Assembly (NCBI GenBank): GCA_006226985.1
Contig: SBGC01000152.1
Coordinates: 1-8,896 of the forward strand
Origin: Bacillota bacterium
GTDB taxonomy: Bacteria > Bacillota_I > Bacilli_A > Acholeplasmatales > Acholeplasmataceae
DNA: 8,896 nucleotides
Direction: 5' to 3'
This document shows positions 1 through 6,311 of this stretch, piece after piece. The translations under genes and the position numbers were made by a program. Below the pieces are notes generated by a model that was not told the DNA's origin, ran no database searches, and was given only the letters and a program-made list of their open reading frames with translations. Positions within the stretch are counted from its first letter, which is position 1. The number at the start of each line of letters is the position of its first letter.

Positions 1-678
1 AGTGCATTGATACGTGTGGAGCAAGGTAGTAGTCTTCAATTTACAGAAATACTGATGATTCCAGTATCAATTATCTTAGGTGCATTATTAGGTGTGTTGA
101 TAGGTTTATGTTTGGTTTGGTACTTTAAAAAATATCATATAAGAGATACCGTTAAAGTTTTAATGATTTTTTCGATTGGTTTTTTATGTATTGTTTTAGA
201 ACAAGTGCTATCACAATTCATCGGTATTTCAGGCTTAGTTTCCATTATGGCTATAGGTGTTACACTACTTACAAAGTATCCCGTATTAGCAAAACGACTT
301 GTTGGAAAGTTTGAAAAAATATGGGTGATTGCAGAAATTATGTTATTTGTTTTAGTAGGTGCTGTTTTAGATATTCATGTTGTTAAAGATGCTGGATTAT
401 TAGCTGTTTTACTCATCTCAATATCATTAGTTTTTAGAATGCTTGGAGTAATCTTTTCATTGATTAAAACAAGGCTGTCAAAAAAGGAAAAACTGTTTGT
501 CTCAGTCTCATATATACCTAAAGCAACTGTACAGGCAGCCATCGGTTCGATACCACTTTCTATCGGACTTTTAAGTGGTCAACTTATCTTAAGTATTGCA
601 GTTATCTCAATTATATTCACTGCACCTTTAGGTGCATTATGCATTGATTTCTTTAAAAATAGGCTTTTATCAAACTAA
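1..678 (+). CDS. Cation:proton antiporter, NHA/SLC9B-like, C-terminal part (5' truncated)
   Basis: This is the C-terminal half of an integral membrane Na+(or K+)/H+ antiporter. The frame is open from the first base (Ser-Ala precede the TTG at position 7), so that TTG is an internal Leu codon and the true start lies upstream. Counting residues from position 7, hydrophobic segments lie near 16-40, 50-68, 72-88, 106-123, 129-152, 164-186 and 190-214. The key motif is PKATVQAAIG at 171-180; PKATVQAA is typical of the NHA/SLC9B branch of cation-proton antiporters, where the Lys lies in the ion-binding core. FVLVGAVLDI (114-123) fits the membrane segment seen before it in this family. The protein ends soon after the last hydrophobic segment, so there is no C-terminal RCK or TrkA domain. 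A terminator follows. The neighbouring Trk genes suggest shared control of Na+ and K+. The family call is firm; the transported ion is not visible. Confidence 0.85.
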   Translation, partial: SALIRVEQGSSLQFTEILMIPVSIILGALLGVLIGLCLVWYFKKYHIRDTVKVLMIFSIGFLCIVLEQVLSQFIGISGLVSIMAIGVTLLTKYPVLAKRLVGKFEKIWVIAEIMLFVLVGAVLDIHVVKDAGLLAVLLISISLVFRMLGVIFSLIKTRLSKKEKLFVSVSYIPKATVQAAIGSIPLSIGLLSGQLILSIAVISIIFTAPLGALCIDFFKNRLLSN

Positions 679-702
679 ATATGTACCAAGATTTGCTAAA
701 TT

Positions 703-735
703 AGAGTACAATATATATTGTAGTACTCTTTTTTT
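703..735 (+). terminator. Rho-independent terminator after the antiporter gene
   Basis: AGAGTAC (703-709) pairs perfectly with GTACTCT (723-729) and is followed directly by a run of seven T (729-735). The AT-rich interior contains a second perfect palindrome, TACAATATATATTGTA (707-722), which offers an alternative inner stem. The stem is modest in G+C, as expected in this genome. Confidence 0.75.
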
Positions 736-736
736 G

Positions 737-764
737 TTTACAAATTTTAAATTAGTGCTAAAAT
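737..764 (+). promoter_or_regulatory. Promoter of the trkA-trkA-trkH operon
   Basis: A -35 like TTTACA (737-742) and a -10 TAAAAT (759-764) are separated by 16 bp. TGC directly before the -10 (756-758) makes it an extended -10. Transcription would start near 771, leaving a leader of about 39 nt. The promoter begins right after the preceding terminator, which supports an independent operon. Confidence 0.6.
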
Positions 765-771
765 GATTAAG

Positions 772-786
772 GTGCAAGTATTGCAC
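772..786 (+). promoter_or_regulatory. Perfect inverted repeat at the start of the trk transcript (candidate operator or 5' hairpin)
   Basis: GTGCAA (772-777) and TTGCAC (781-786) are exact reverse complements around a GTA spacer. The site lies at about +2 to +16 relative to the inferred transcription start and ends 13 nt before the AAGGAG ribosome binding site (799-804). It could bind a dimeric repressor or form a small 5' hairpin. Which one cannot be told from sequence. Confidence 0.4.
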
Positions 787-809
787 GATTATGACGAAAA
801 GGAGAACAT

Positions 810-1229
810 ATGAAGAGAAACAAGTTTGTCGTCATTGGATCTGGACGTTTAGGCTCTAACATCGCAACTCAAATGTCAGAGGCTGGAGAAGACGTCATTA
901 TCATCGATGCCACAGATGATTCATTCCGCAAATTGCATGAATCTTTTTCTGGTTACACCGTCGTTGGTGATGCTACGGACCTTTCTATATTAGAAAATTC
1001 ATATATTAAACATGCAAAAACAGTTGTTATTACAACAGATTCAGATAATGTCAATATTTACTTAAGTCATATTTGTTATTACATCTATAATGTTCCAAAC
1101 ATCTTTGTCCGCTTAGCAGATACTGATAAGGGAAAATTATTAGAAGGAACGTCAATCAAAGCTATTTATCCGTTCACTTTATCTTTACAAGAATTTATGA
1201 CATTATACGATGAGGAGGATGAATCATGA
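810..1229 (+). CDS. trkA: Short TrkA-like NAD-binding protein (RCK N domain only), K+ uptake regulator
   Basis: This is a 139-residue cytoplasmic regulatory subunit of a Trk/Ktr-type K+ transporter. It is a single Rossmann-fold RCK_N domain: GSGRLGS at 10-16 supplies Gly10, Gly12 and Gly15 of the GxGxxG dinucleotide loop, and Asp33 at the end of the second strand (DVIIID) is the acidic residue expected to hold the adenosine ribose of NAD(H). VVGDATD at 51-57 is also typical. The RCK_C domain found in most TrkA and KtrA proteins (about 220 residues for one N plus C unit) is absent. The start is well supported by AAGGAG six bases short of the ATG. The stop codon TGA overlaps the ATG of the next RCK gene (ATGA), so the two are probably translated together and may assemble into a mixed ring under TrkH. 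The family is clear; the subunit arrangement is inference. Confidence 0.88.
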   Translation: MKRNKFVVIGSGRLGSNIATQMSEAGEDVIIIDATDDSFRKLHESFSGYTVVGDATDLSILENSYIKHAKTVVITTDSDNVNIYLSHICYYIYNVPNIFVRLADTDKGKLLEGTSIKAIYPFTLSLQEFMTLYDEEDES

Positions 1230-1891
1230 GAATCGTCATCACAGGTGGTAAACATGAAGCTGACTTCATCGTCAACATGTTAAAAGCGGAACATATGCAT
1301 CATTTGATTGTCATCAATCAAGATCGTGATTTTGCTGAATATATTAGTACAAAAAATGATATTCCTGTATTTCCAGGAGATCCAACAAAATCGTATGTTT
1401 TATCAGATGCAGAAGCAGATCATGCAGATGTATTACTCGCTTTATCAGATAATGATACTGATAATTACATTACATGCATTACAGCTAAACGATTATTTCA
1501 TATTAAAAAAACAGTTGCTAAAGTTAGAAACCCTAAAAATGTGGAACTCTTTAAAAAATTAGGTGTAGACTCTGTTATTTCATCAACATATTTATTAGCA
1601 CAAACTATTTTAAATGAATCATCTATCGAAAATATCATCAAGACGTTATCTATTGAAGATGAAAAAATTGTGATGCTCGAAATGGAAGTTGATGAAGATT
1701 TTGCGATTGTGAATAATCGTATTATGGATATTAGCTTTCCACAGAATATCAACATTGGATGTATCTTTAGAGATCCACATGTGATTATTCCAAAAGGGAA
1801 CACAGTTATTAAAGCAAAAGACAAACTGATTATTATTTCAACACCTTCTGAACAAGAAGAAATCGTTGAATTCATTCAAAAGAAGAAATAA
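1226..1891 (+). CDS. trkA: TrkA-like RCK protein with degenerate nucleotide loop plus RCK_C domain
   Basis: This is the second RCK subunit of the K+ uptake system, 221 residues. Residues 1-135 form an RCK_N (Rossmann) domain and about 139-218 an RCK_C domain; INIGCIFRDPHVIIPKG (175-191) followed by KDKLIIIS is typical of RCK_C. The nucleotide loop is degraded: aligned to GxGxxG it reads T6-G7-G8-K9-H10-E11, keeping only the middle Gly, and Asn31 stands where the ribose-binding acidic residue is expected. It therefore probably does not bind NAD in the usual way, whereas the upstream partner should. RCK_C domains of related KtrA/KtrC proteins can bind c-di-AMP, but nothing here proves it. AGGAGG (1213-1218) lies inside the end of the upstream gene. 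The stop shares one base with the trkH start (TAATG). Confidence 0.88.
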   Translation: MRIVITGGKHEADFIVNMLKAEHMHHLIVINQDRDFAEYISTKNDIPVFPGDPTKSYVLSDAEADHADVLLALSDNDTDNYITCITAKRLFHIKKTVAKVRNPKNVELFKKLGVDSVISSTYLLAQTILNESSIENIIKTLSIEDEKIVMLEMEVDEDFAIVNNRIMDISFPQNINIGCIFRDPHVIIPKGNTVIKAKDKLIIISTPSEQEEIVEFIQKKK

Positions 1892-3369
1892 TGGATAAAC
1901 AAAAGAAAATTGTTTCAGGATACCCACTCATCTTTAACTATTTAGGTATATTTGCGGTTTTGATAGGAATTATTAACCTATTGCCGCTTTTTCTGCTTAT
2001 TTTTAATCCAGGTGAAATTGTTCATGCAACTGATTTTCTAATTCCTGGACTTTCAAGTATTGTTGTCGGTTTATTTATTGGATTTTTATTTAGAGGTAGA
2101 GAAAAAGGAAGACTTGAAAGACATCAAGATGCTGTTTTAGTTGTAAGTATTTGGATTTTAGCTATCTTAATTTCAGCCATCCCCTTTGTTTTATCTGGTC
2201 ATTACTCATTTACACAAAGTGTTTTTGAAGTAACAAGTGGTTATTCAACAACAGGGCTAACTGTCGTTGACGTTGAATCCTCATCATCAATGATTTTAGT
2301 ATTTAGAAGTTTATTACAATTTTTTGGTGGTGTTGGGCTTGTTTTAGTCCTTACATCAGCCATTTCAGATAAATTTGGAATGAGATTATATAGTGCTGAG
2401 GGTCATAGTGATAAACTTGTACCTAATCTTATTCGATCAGGTAGAACTATTTTAACGATTTATGTGGGCTATATTCTCGTCGGTATGATGGTATATATTT
2501 TATTTGGTATGTCACCGTTTGATGCATTTAATCATGCAGTATGTGCGGTTGCAACCGGTGGTTTTTCTACACGAGCTGCAAGTATTGGTTATTATAACCA
2601 TATTGGTATTGAAATAACAACGATTGTGTTGATGATTTTAGGTGGAACAAACTTCTTTGTTCACCTACTCCTACTTAAGGGTAAGTTTAAACATGTGTTC
2701 AAGCATGTTGAAATTAAGTTGTTTGGGATTTTAACACTCATCTTCATTCCATTCTTAGTCTTAAACCTTATTAACTTCTATACAGACTCATTTGGTATGG
2801 CATTAAGAGTATCAGCCTTTCAGTTTATTTCTGCTATATCAGGTACTGGATATCAAACTGTATCAACATTTCATACGTTACCTAGTTTCTTTAATCTAGT
2901 CTTAATCTTAATGATGGTACTTGGAGCAGGTATGGGTTCTACGGCAGGTGGTATGAAACAATATCGTGTCGCTTTAGCTTTTAAGAGTATGTATTGGAAT
3001 ATTAAAGAACAACTCTCTCATAAAAAAACTATTCGAACACATTTTATTAATAAATTGGGTAATAAAACAGTCGTTGATAAGGAAGAAGTCATTCATAACC
3101 ATTCATTTCTTATGGTTTACTTGATTGTATTAGTGGTTGGAACATTTGTGTTTGCTGCTCATGGCAATGGTATCTTTGAATCATTATTTGAGTTTGCTTC
3201 AGCTCTTGGTACAGTTGGGTTATCATCAGGTATCACAGGCGCACATGCAGCAAATAGTATTTTATGGACAGCAACAGTAGGTATGTTTTTAGGAAGACTA
3301 GAATTTTATGTCATCTTTATTGCGATAGCTAAGATTTCAATCGATATTACAAAAAGAAAAGTCTATTAA
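1891..3369 (+). CDS. trkH: TrkH-family K+ uptake channel subunit
   Basis: This is the K+-conducting membrane subunit of the Trk system, 492 residues, close to the usual TrkH length of about 480. The four pore repeats are all visible: TSGYSTTGLT (115-124), CAVATGGFSTR (218-228), SAISGTGYQTVS (314-325) and ALGTVGLSSG (438-447). Each carries the conserved selectivity-filter glycine. GAGMGSTAGGMKQYR (345-359) matches the stretch after the third repeat that forms the gating loop region in the family. Around ten or more hydrophobic segments are present. There is no strong Shine-Dalgarno (only AAGAAGAAA), and the ATG shares one base with the stop of the upstream RCK gene, so translation is probably coupled. 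This fits co-assembly of the channel with its two RCK subunits. A terminator follows directly. Whether the ion flow is coupled to H+ or Na+ is not visible. Confidence 0.93.
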   Translation: MDKQKKIVSGYPLIFNYLGIFAVLIGIINLLPLFLLIFNPGEIVHATDFLIPGLSSIVVGLFIGFLFRGREKGRLERHQDAVLVVSIWILAILISAIPFVLSGHYSFTQSVFEVTSGYSTTGLTVVDVESSSSMILVFRSLLQFFGGVGLVLVLTSAISDKFGMRLYSAEGHSDKLVPNLIRSGRTILTIYVGYILVGMMVYILFGMSPFDAFNHAVCAVATGGFSTRAASIGYYNHIGIEITTIVLMILGGTNFFVHLLLLKGKFKHVFKHVEIKLFGILTLIFIPFLVLNLINFYTDSFGMALRVSAFQFISAISGTGYQTVSTFHTLPSFFNLVLILMMVLGAGMGSTAGGMKQYRVALAFKSMYWNIKEQLSHKKTIRTHFINKLGNKTVVDKEEVIHNHSFLMVYLIVLVVGTFVFAAHGNGIFESLFEFASALGTVGLSSGITGAHAANSILWTATVGMFLGRLEFYVIFIAIAKISIDITKRKVY

Positions 3370-3374
3370 AATAT

Positions 3375-3405
3375 AAACTGAAGTCTAGAGATTTCAGTTT
3401 TTTTT
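3375..3405 (+). terminator. Rho-independent terminator after trkH
   Basis: AAACTGAA (3375-3382) pairs with TTCAGTTT (3393-3400) around a 10-base loop, and the T run continues to 3405 (eight T from 3398). It lies six bases after the trkH stop and separates the Trk operon from the LytTR unit. Confidence 0.8.
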
Positions 3406-3429
3406 ATGTTTAATTATTAGCATGAAAAA

Positions 3430-3438
3430 TGGTAGAAT
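3430..3438 (+). promoter_or_regulatory. Candidate extended -10 promoter upstream of the LytTR gene
   Basis: TGGTAGAAT contains TAGAAT (3433-3438) preceded by TGG, an extended -10. A weak -35, TTAATT (3410-3415), lies 17 bp upstream. Transcription would begin near 3445 and leave a leader of about 95 nt containing the direct repeats. An alternative is TTGAGA (3491-3496) with TAAACT (3514-3519) at 17 bp spacing, which would put the repeats just upstream of the -35, an activator position. However, the start would then fall at the Shine-Dalgarno itself. Both are possible. Confidence 0.4.
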
Positions 3439-3450
3439 ATAGACAAATCA

Positions 3451-3480
3451 TGCAAGTTATCTGACATATATGCATGTTAT
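3451..3480 (+). promoter_or_regulatory. Direct repeat, candidate LytTR binding site
   Basis: TGCAAGTTAT (3451-3460) and TGCATGTTAT (3471-3480) match at nine of ten positions and are both followed by C. Their offset is exactly 20 bp, about two helical turns. LytTR proteins such as AgrA and ComE bind pairs of roughly 9-10 bp direct repeats on one face of DNA with a similar spacing, and the next gene encodes a LytTR protein. The same stretch also holds an inverted CATGCA (3449-3454) and TGCATG (3471-3476) pair. Binding by the neighbouring regulator is inferred. Confidence 0.4.
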
Positions 3481-3525
3481 CCTTAATGACTTGAGAATGT
3501 GTAAGTGTTGTACTAAACTGAAACT

Positions 3526-3538
3526 AGGAGGAACTCCT
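3526..3538 (+). promoter_or_regulatory. Shine-Dalgarno of the LytTR gene inside a perfect hairpin
   Basis: AGGAG (3526-3530) and CTCCT (3534-3538) are exact complements around a GAA loop. The first arm is the core of the AGGAGG ribosome binding site (3526-3531), placed eight bases before the ATG at 3540. In the folded RNA the site would be masked. The spacer between Shine-Dalgarno and start is usually A-rich, so an anti-Shine-Dalgarno there is unusual and may damp or switch translation of the regulator. Confidence 0.5.
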
Positions 3539-3539
3539 G

Positions 3540-4064
3540 ATGTTAAAAATCATTTGGAACAAAGAAGATATTGATGTCATCAAGAAAAAACTATATGATG
3601 AATATCAAATGGTTTTAGCAACCGATCCAAATGATCTACCGAGTGATAAAGTAGGCTTGCTTGTTGAAGAAAAAGATATTGATCGTATCAAGATTGTCCT
3701 CGATATGATCAGTGAAGAAAAATCACAAATTGTTCTTCAAACCCAACAAGGATGGATTCAAGTTTATGTAAAACAGATGACATACCTTGAATCATTTGGT
3801 GAAGAGATTTATCTACACCAAGAAAACCAGCCCACTGAAATCATTAAACAACCACTCTATCAGTTAGAAGAGATGTTAAAGCCTTTCCATTTCGTAAGAA
3901 TTGGTAAATCGTATATTGTCAATATCACAAAGATTAGATATATTCGAACCGGATTTAACGCTAAACTCGATTTAGAGCTTGTCACAGGTGATCATTTAAG
4001 CGTTTCACGTTCCTTCGTTACAGAGTTTAAGAATGCTTTAGGCATTCAAAAAAAGGAGGATTAG
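3540..4064 (+). CDS. Stand-alone LytTR-family DNA-binding transcriptional regulator
   Basis: This 174-residue protein is a transcription factor without a response-receiver domain. The LytTR domain spans about 62-168. Hallmarks are FVRIGKSYIVNITKI at 118-132 (the family pattern is F-x-R-x-H/G-x-S-Y/F-I-V-N) and LSVSRSFVTEFKNALG at 153-168. The first 60 residues are charged, have no membrane segment, and match nothing I recognise; they could be a small sensing or dimerisation part. Lacking a phosphorylation domain, its activity is likely set by its amount or by a protein partner. The gene ends in TAG one base before the ATG of a large membrane beta-propeller gene, whose ribosome binding site lies inside its own 3' end. 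This points to a tightly coupled pair. A direct repeat and a Shine-Dalgarno hairpin in the leader suggest autoregulation. The domain call is firm; the targets are unknown. Confidence 0.87.
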   Translation: MLKIIWNKEDIDVIKKKLYDEYQMVLATDPNDLPSDKVGLLVEEKDIDRIKIVLDMISEEKSQIVLQTQQGWIQVYVKQMTYLESFGEEIYLHQENQPTEIIKQPLYQLEEMLKPFHFVRIGKSYIVNITKIRYIRTGFNAKLDLELVTGDHLSVSRSFVTEFKNALGIQKKED

Positions 4065-4065
4065 T

Positions 4066-6219
4066 ATGACAACTTTAGGTTGGATATTAACAGGTATTTT
4101 ATCAGCTATCGTAATATTATTTGGTTATAGATTAGTAAAAGATTTTTCATGGAACAAAAAGCTTTCAACATTTCAGCAGGATAAAGTAGGAACAATCGTT
4201 AAAGTGCCTAAACTTTACTGGTTAAAAAGAAGCTATGGATTAGTTCTATCATCATTTGCGACGCTCACAATTGTAGCAAGTGGTGTGTTTAGCATGCCAA
4301 ACATTGAACCAATCACTTACTTAACTGCAAAATCAGTAGGTTCTGAAGCAGCTTTATTAGAACTCATTCAAGCAAGAAATGATGCATATTCACCAGTTGA
4401 TCAAGAAGTTCCTGGTGGAGCACCTGAAGATAATGTCGATTTTGAGTCAGACGATCGTGATTTCATTGATACGAACATTCAAGTTGAAGGTGTCATGGAA
4501 GCAGATATTGTTAAAACAGATGGATTTACCATCTATTACGCAACACGCTATCAAAACAAGGTGAGAGTTATTGATGTTTTACCTAATGGTGATTTAGATG
4601 TTCGTGAAGACATTGATTTAGGTAACTTATATACAGATGCAATCTATATTACAGAAACACAGCTTATAGTCATCGGTTACATTTATCAATATTTCTATAT
4701 GATGCCTGAACTTGATGGTGAATCAAGAGATTATTATATGGGTGGATATAGTTCGTTTACAGGTGCTGTTTATGTGTTTGACCGCGAAACACTTGAACTA
4801 GATTATGAACTTGAAACAGATACAAACTTTTATCAACACCGATTAATCAATGATGCATTATATTTACTATCGAATAAATACATATATACAAATGATTTAA
4901 CACCATCGTTTAAAGAAACAACAGATGGAGAAACTGATGAATATGATTTAAGTTATGATCAAATTTATTACTTTGAAGGTGTTCCTGCATATAATATGAC
5001 GGTTATTGCTGCACTTGATTTAACCAACTATTCACTACATACAGAAGCATTTTTAGGTAGTGTTTATCAAATATATGCGAGCCAAAATGCCATTTATACG
5101 ACAGCTACAGTATATGAGTATGATGAATCAGATGATCCAAATGAACCTGTATGGTGGGGAAATTATGAAATTTATACCCATATTGTCAAATATGAAATCA
5201 ATTCAGCAGAAAAAACATTCAACTATGCAGCAAATGGTAAAGTGAGAGGATACATTCAAAATCAATATTGGATGGATGAATATGATGACTACTTTAGAAT
5301 CGTAACAACCGAAACCATTTGGTCACTCGAAGGACAACAAGCATTTAATCGACTATACATACTTCAAGCAAATCCCGAAACTCAGATACTTGATCAAGTG
5401 AGTTTACTTGATGAAGGTATTGGTAAAGAAGGTGAAGATGTTAAATCTGTTCGCTTTAACAAAGAAAAGGTCAACGTTGTAACATTCCTTAACACAGATC
5501 CACTTTACACCATCGATTTAACAGATCCAGAAAACCCATTTATTCTACCAGATCCTATTGAAGAACCTGGATATAATACATATATGCATGTTTGGAATGA
5601 AGATTATTATTTACTAGGTATTGGTTATGACGAAAACTTCCAACTTAAGTTAAGTGCTTATGATACTTCTTCAAATAATCCAAATCCAGGTGCACCACTT
5701 ACAACATTCAACTTTGTAGAAGAAGATGCAGAAGGCATTTATACGTATAGTTACTCAGAAGTTTTATACAATCCTAAAGCGATTATGGTTGATGTTGATA
5801 AAGGAATCTTTGCGTTCCCAGTAAATACATATCGCTACACATTTAACCCACTTAAGGGATATGATGATTTTGCATATTTAAGCTTATATTATATTTTCTA
5901 CATCGATTTTGCATCTGAAAATGTTATATCAGATCCAATCATTGTTGAACAAGATGAGTTTATGTATTATTCAGGTATTGACCGTGGTGTCTACATCAGC
6001 TTTAACACCAATGACAGTGATGAAACAAATGATGTTGTGATGATTTATACGTTATCATTTGCACAAATTGTCTCCTATAATTTAACACTTGGCGAAGTAA
6101 CAGCTACATATACATTTGAAGGTATGGAAAACTATAATCCTTATGGATATTATGTAGAAGATCAAACAGATGATGGAGAAAACCCTGATGAGGAGATTCC
6201 GCCAACACCTGAAGGTTAA
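4066..6219 (+). CDS. Membrane-anchored extracellular beta-propeller protein (COG4880-type)
   Basis: The protein has 717 residues. Two hydrophobic segments lie at about 5-21 and 57-77, with a Lys/Arg-rich loop between them (24-55). By the positive-inside rule this loop is cytoplasmic and everything after residue 78 is outside. TNIQVEGVMEADIVKTDG at 136-153 is the signature opening of the secreted C-terminal beta-propeller family (pfam Beta_propel, COG4880, distantly WD40-like). The usual form has VDEAD, so Met144 replaces an Asp. The rest is Tyr-, Asp- and Glu-rich with repeated strand patterns, very acidic, and ends in a short Asp/Glu/Pro tail (about 703-717) with no LPXTG sorting signal. Many relatives have a single anchor; here there are two. 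AAGGAGGA (4053-4060) inside the LytTR gene is its ribosome binding site. No enzymatic motif is visible. It may be a sensor or partner of the LytTR regulator, which is inference. Confidence 0.85.
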   Translation: MTTLGWILTGILSAIVILFGYRLVKDFSWNKKLSTFQQDKVGTIVKVPKLYWLKRSYGLVLSSFATLTIVASGVFSMPNIEPITYLTAKSVGSEAALLELIQARNDAYSPVDQEVPGGAPEDNVDFESDDRDFIDTNIQVEGVMEADIVKTDGFTIYYATRYQNKVRVIDVLPNGDLDVREDIDLGNLYTDAIYITETQLIVIGYIYQYFYMMPELDGESRDYYMGGYSSFTGAVYVFDRETLELDYELETDTNFYQHRLINDALYLLSNKYIYTNDLTPSFKETTDGETDEYDLSYDQIYYFEGVPAYNMTVIAALDLTNYSLHTEAFLGSVYQIYASQNAIYTTATVYEYDESDDPNEPVWWGNYEIYTHIVKYEINSAEKTFNYAANGKVRGYIQNQYWMDEYDDYFRIVTTETIWSLEGQQAFNRLYILQANPETQILDQVSLLDEGIGKEGEDVKSVRFNKEKVNVVTFLNTDPLYTIDLTDPENPFILPDPIEEPGYNTYMHVWNEDYYLLGIGYDENFQLKLSAYDTSSNNPNPGAPLTTFNFVEEDAEGIYTYSYSEVLYNPKAIMVDVDKGIFAFPVNTYRYTFNPLKGYDDFAYLSLYYIFYIDFASENVISDPIIVEQDEFMYYSGIDRGVYISFNTNDSDETNDVVMIYTLSFAQIVSYNLTLGEVTATYTFEGMENYNPYGYYVEDQTDDGENPDEEIPPTPEG

Positions 6220-6239
6220 TCTTAATGCTCTAATTAAGG

Positions 6240-6272
6240 AATAATGGACAGTGATTGTCCATTATTTTTTTT
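6240..6272 (+). terminator. Strong rho-independent terminator after the beta-propeller gene
   Basis: AATAATGGACA (6240-6250) pairs perfectly over 11 bp with TGTCCATTATT (6256-6266) around a GTGAT loop, followed by T through 6272 (eight T from 6265). It ends the LytTR/beta-propeller unit. Confidence 0.9.
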
Positions 6273-6296
6273 ACAGAATGTAAAAGATGTTATAAT
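6270..6296 (+). promoter_or_regulatory. Promoter of the SRPBCC-CotH pair
   Basis: TATAAT (6291-6296) is a perfect -10 preceded by TGT (6288-6290), an extended -10. TTTACA (6270-6275) may act as a -35, although the 15 bp spacer is short. It overlaps the T run of the preceding terminator. The inferred start near 6303 leaves only about 9 nt before the ATG at 6312. Confidence 0.65.
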
Positions 6297-6311
6297 TAAA
6301 AGGGTGATGAT

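Noticed and set aside
7..9. TTG at 7 as the start of the antiporter gene
   Set aside because: The frame is open to the window edge, no ribosome binding site is visible, and the protein would lack the N-terminal half of the family.
1308..1562. 84-residue open frame inside the second RCK gene on the + strand
   Set aside because: It lies entirely within a clear RCK gene in another frame, has low-complexity composition and no ribosome binding site.
1498..1875. 125-residue open frame on the - strand opposite the second RCK gene
   Set aside because: It is Ser/Ile-rich as expected from the complement of an AT-rich gene and resembles no known protein.
810..1891. A frameshifted single trkA gene
   Set aside because: The two genes overlap by an ATGA with a strong AGGAGG before the second ATG, and both begin with a full Rossmann-fold N-terminus, so they are two real genes and not one broken gene.
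3445..3539. Riboswitch in the LytTR leader
   Set aside because: I could not match the leader to any known class; only the Shine-Dalgarno hairpin and the direct repeats stand out, and a long multi-helix aptamer is not apparent.
4379..5245. Two 61-residue open frames (4379-4564, 5060-5245) inside the beta-propeller gene
   Set aside because: They are out-of-frame shadows of a well-supported long gene, without their own signals.
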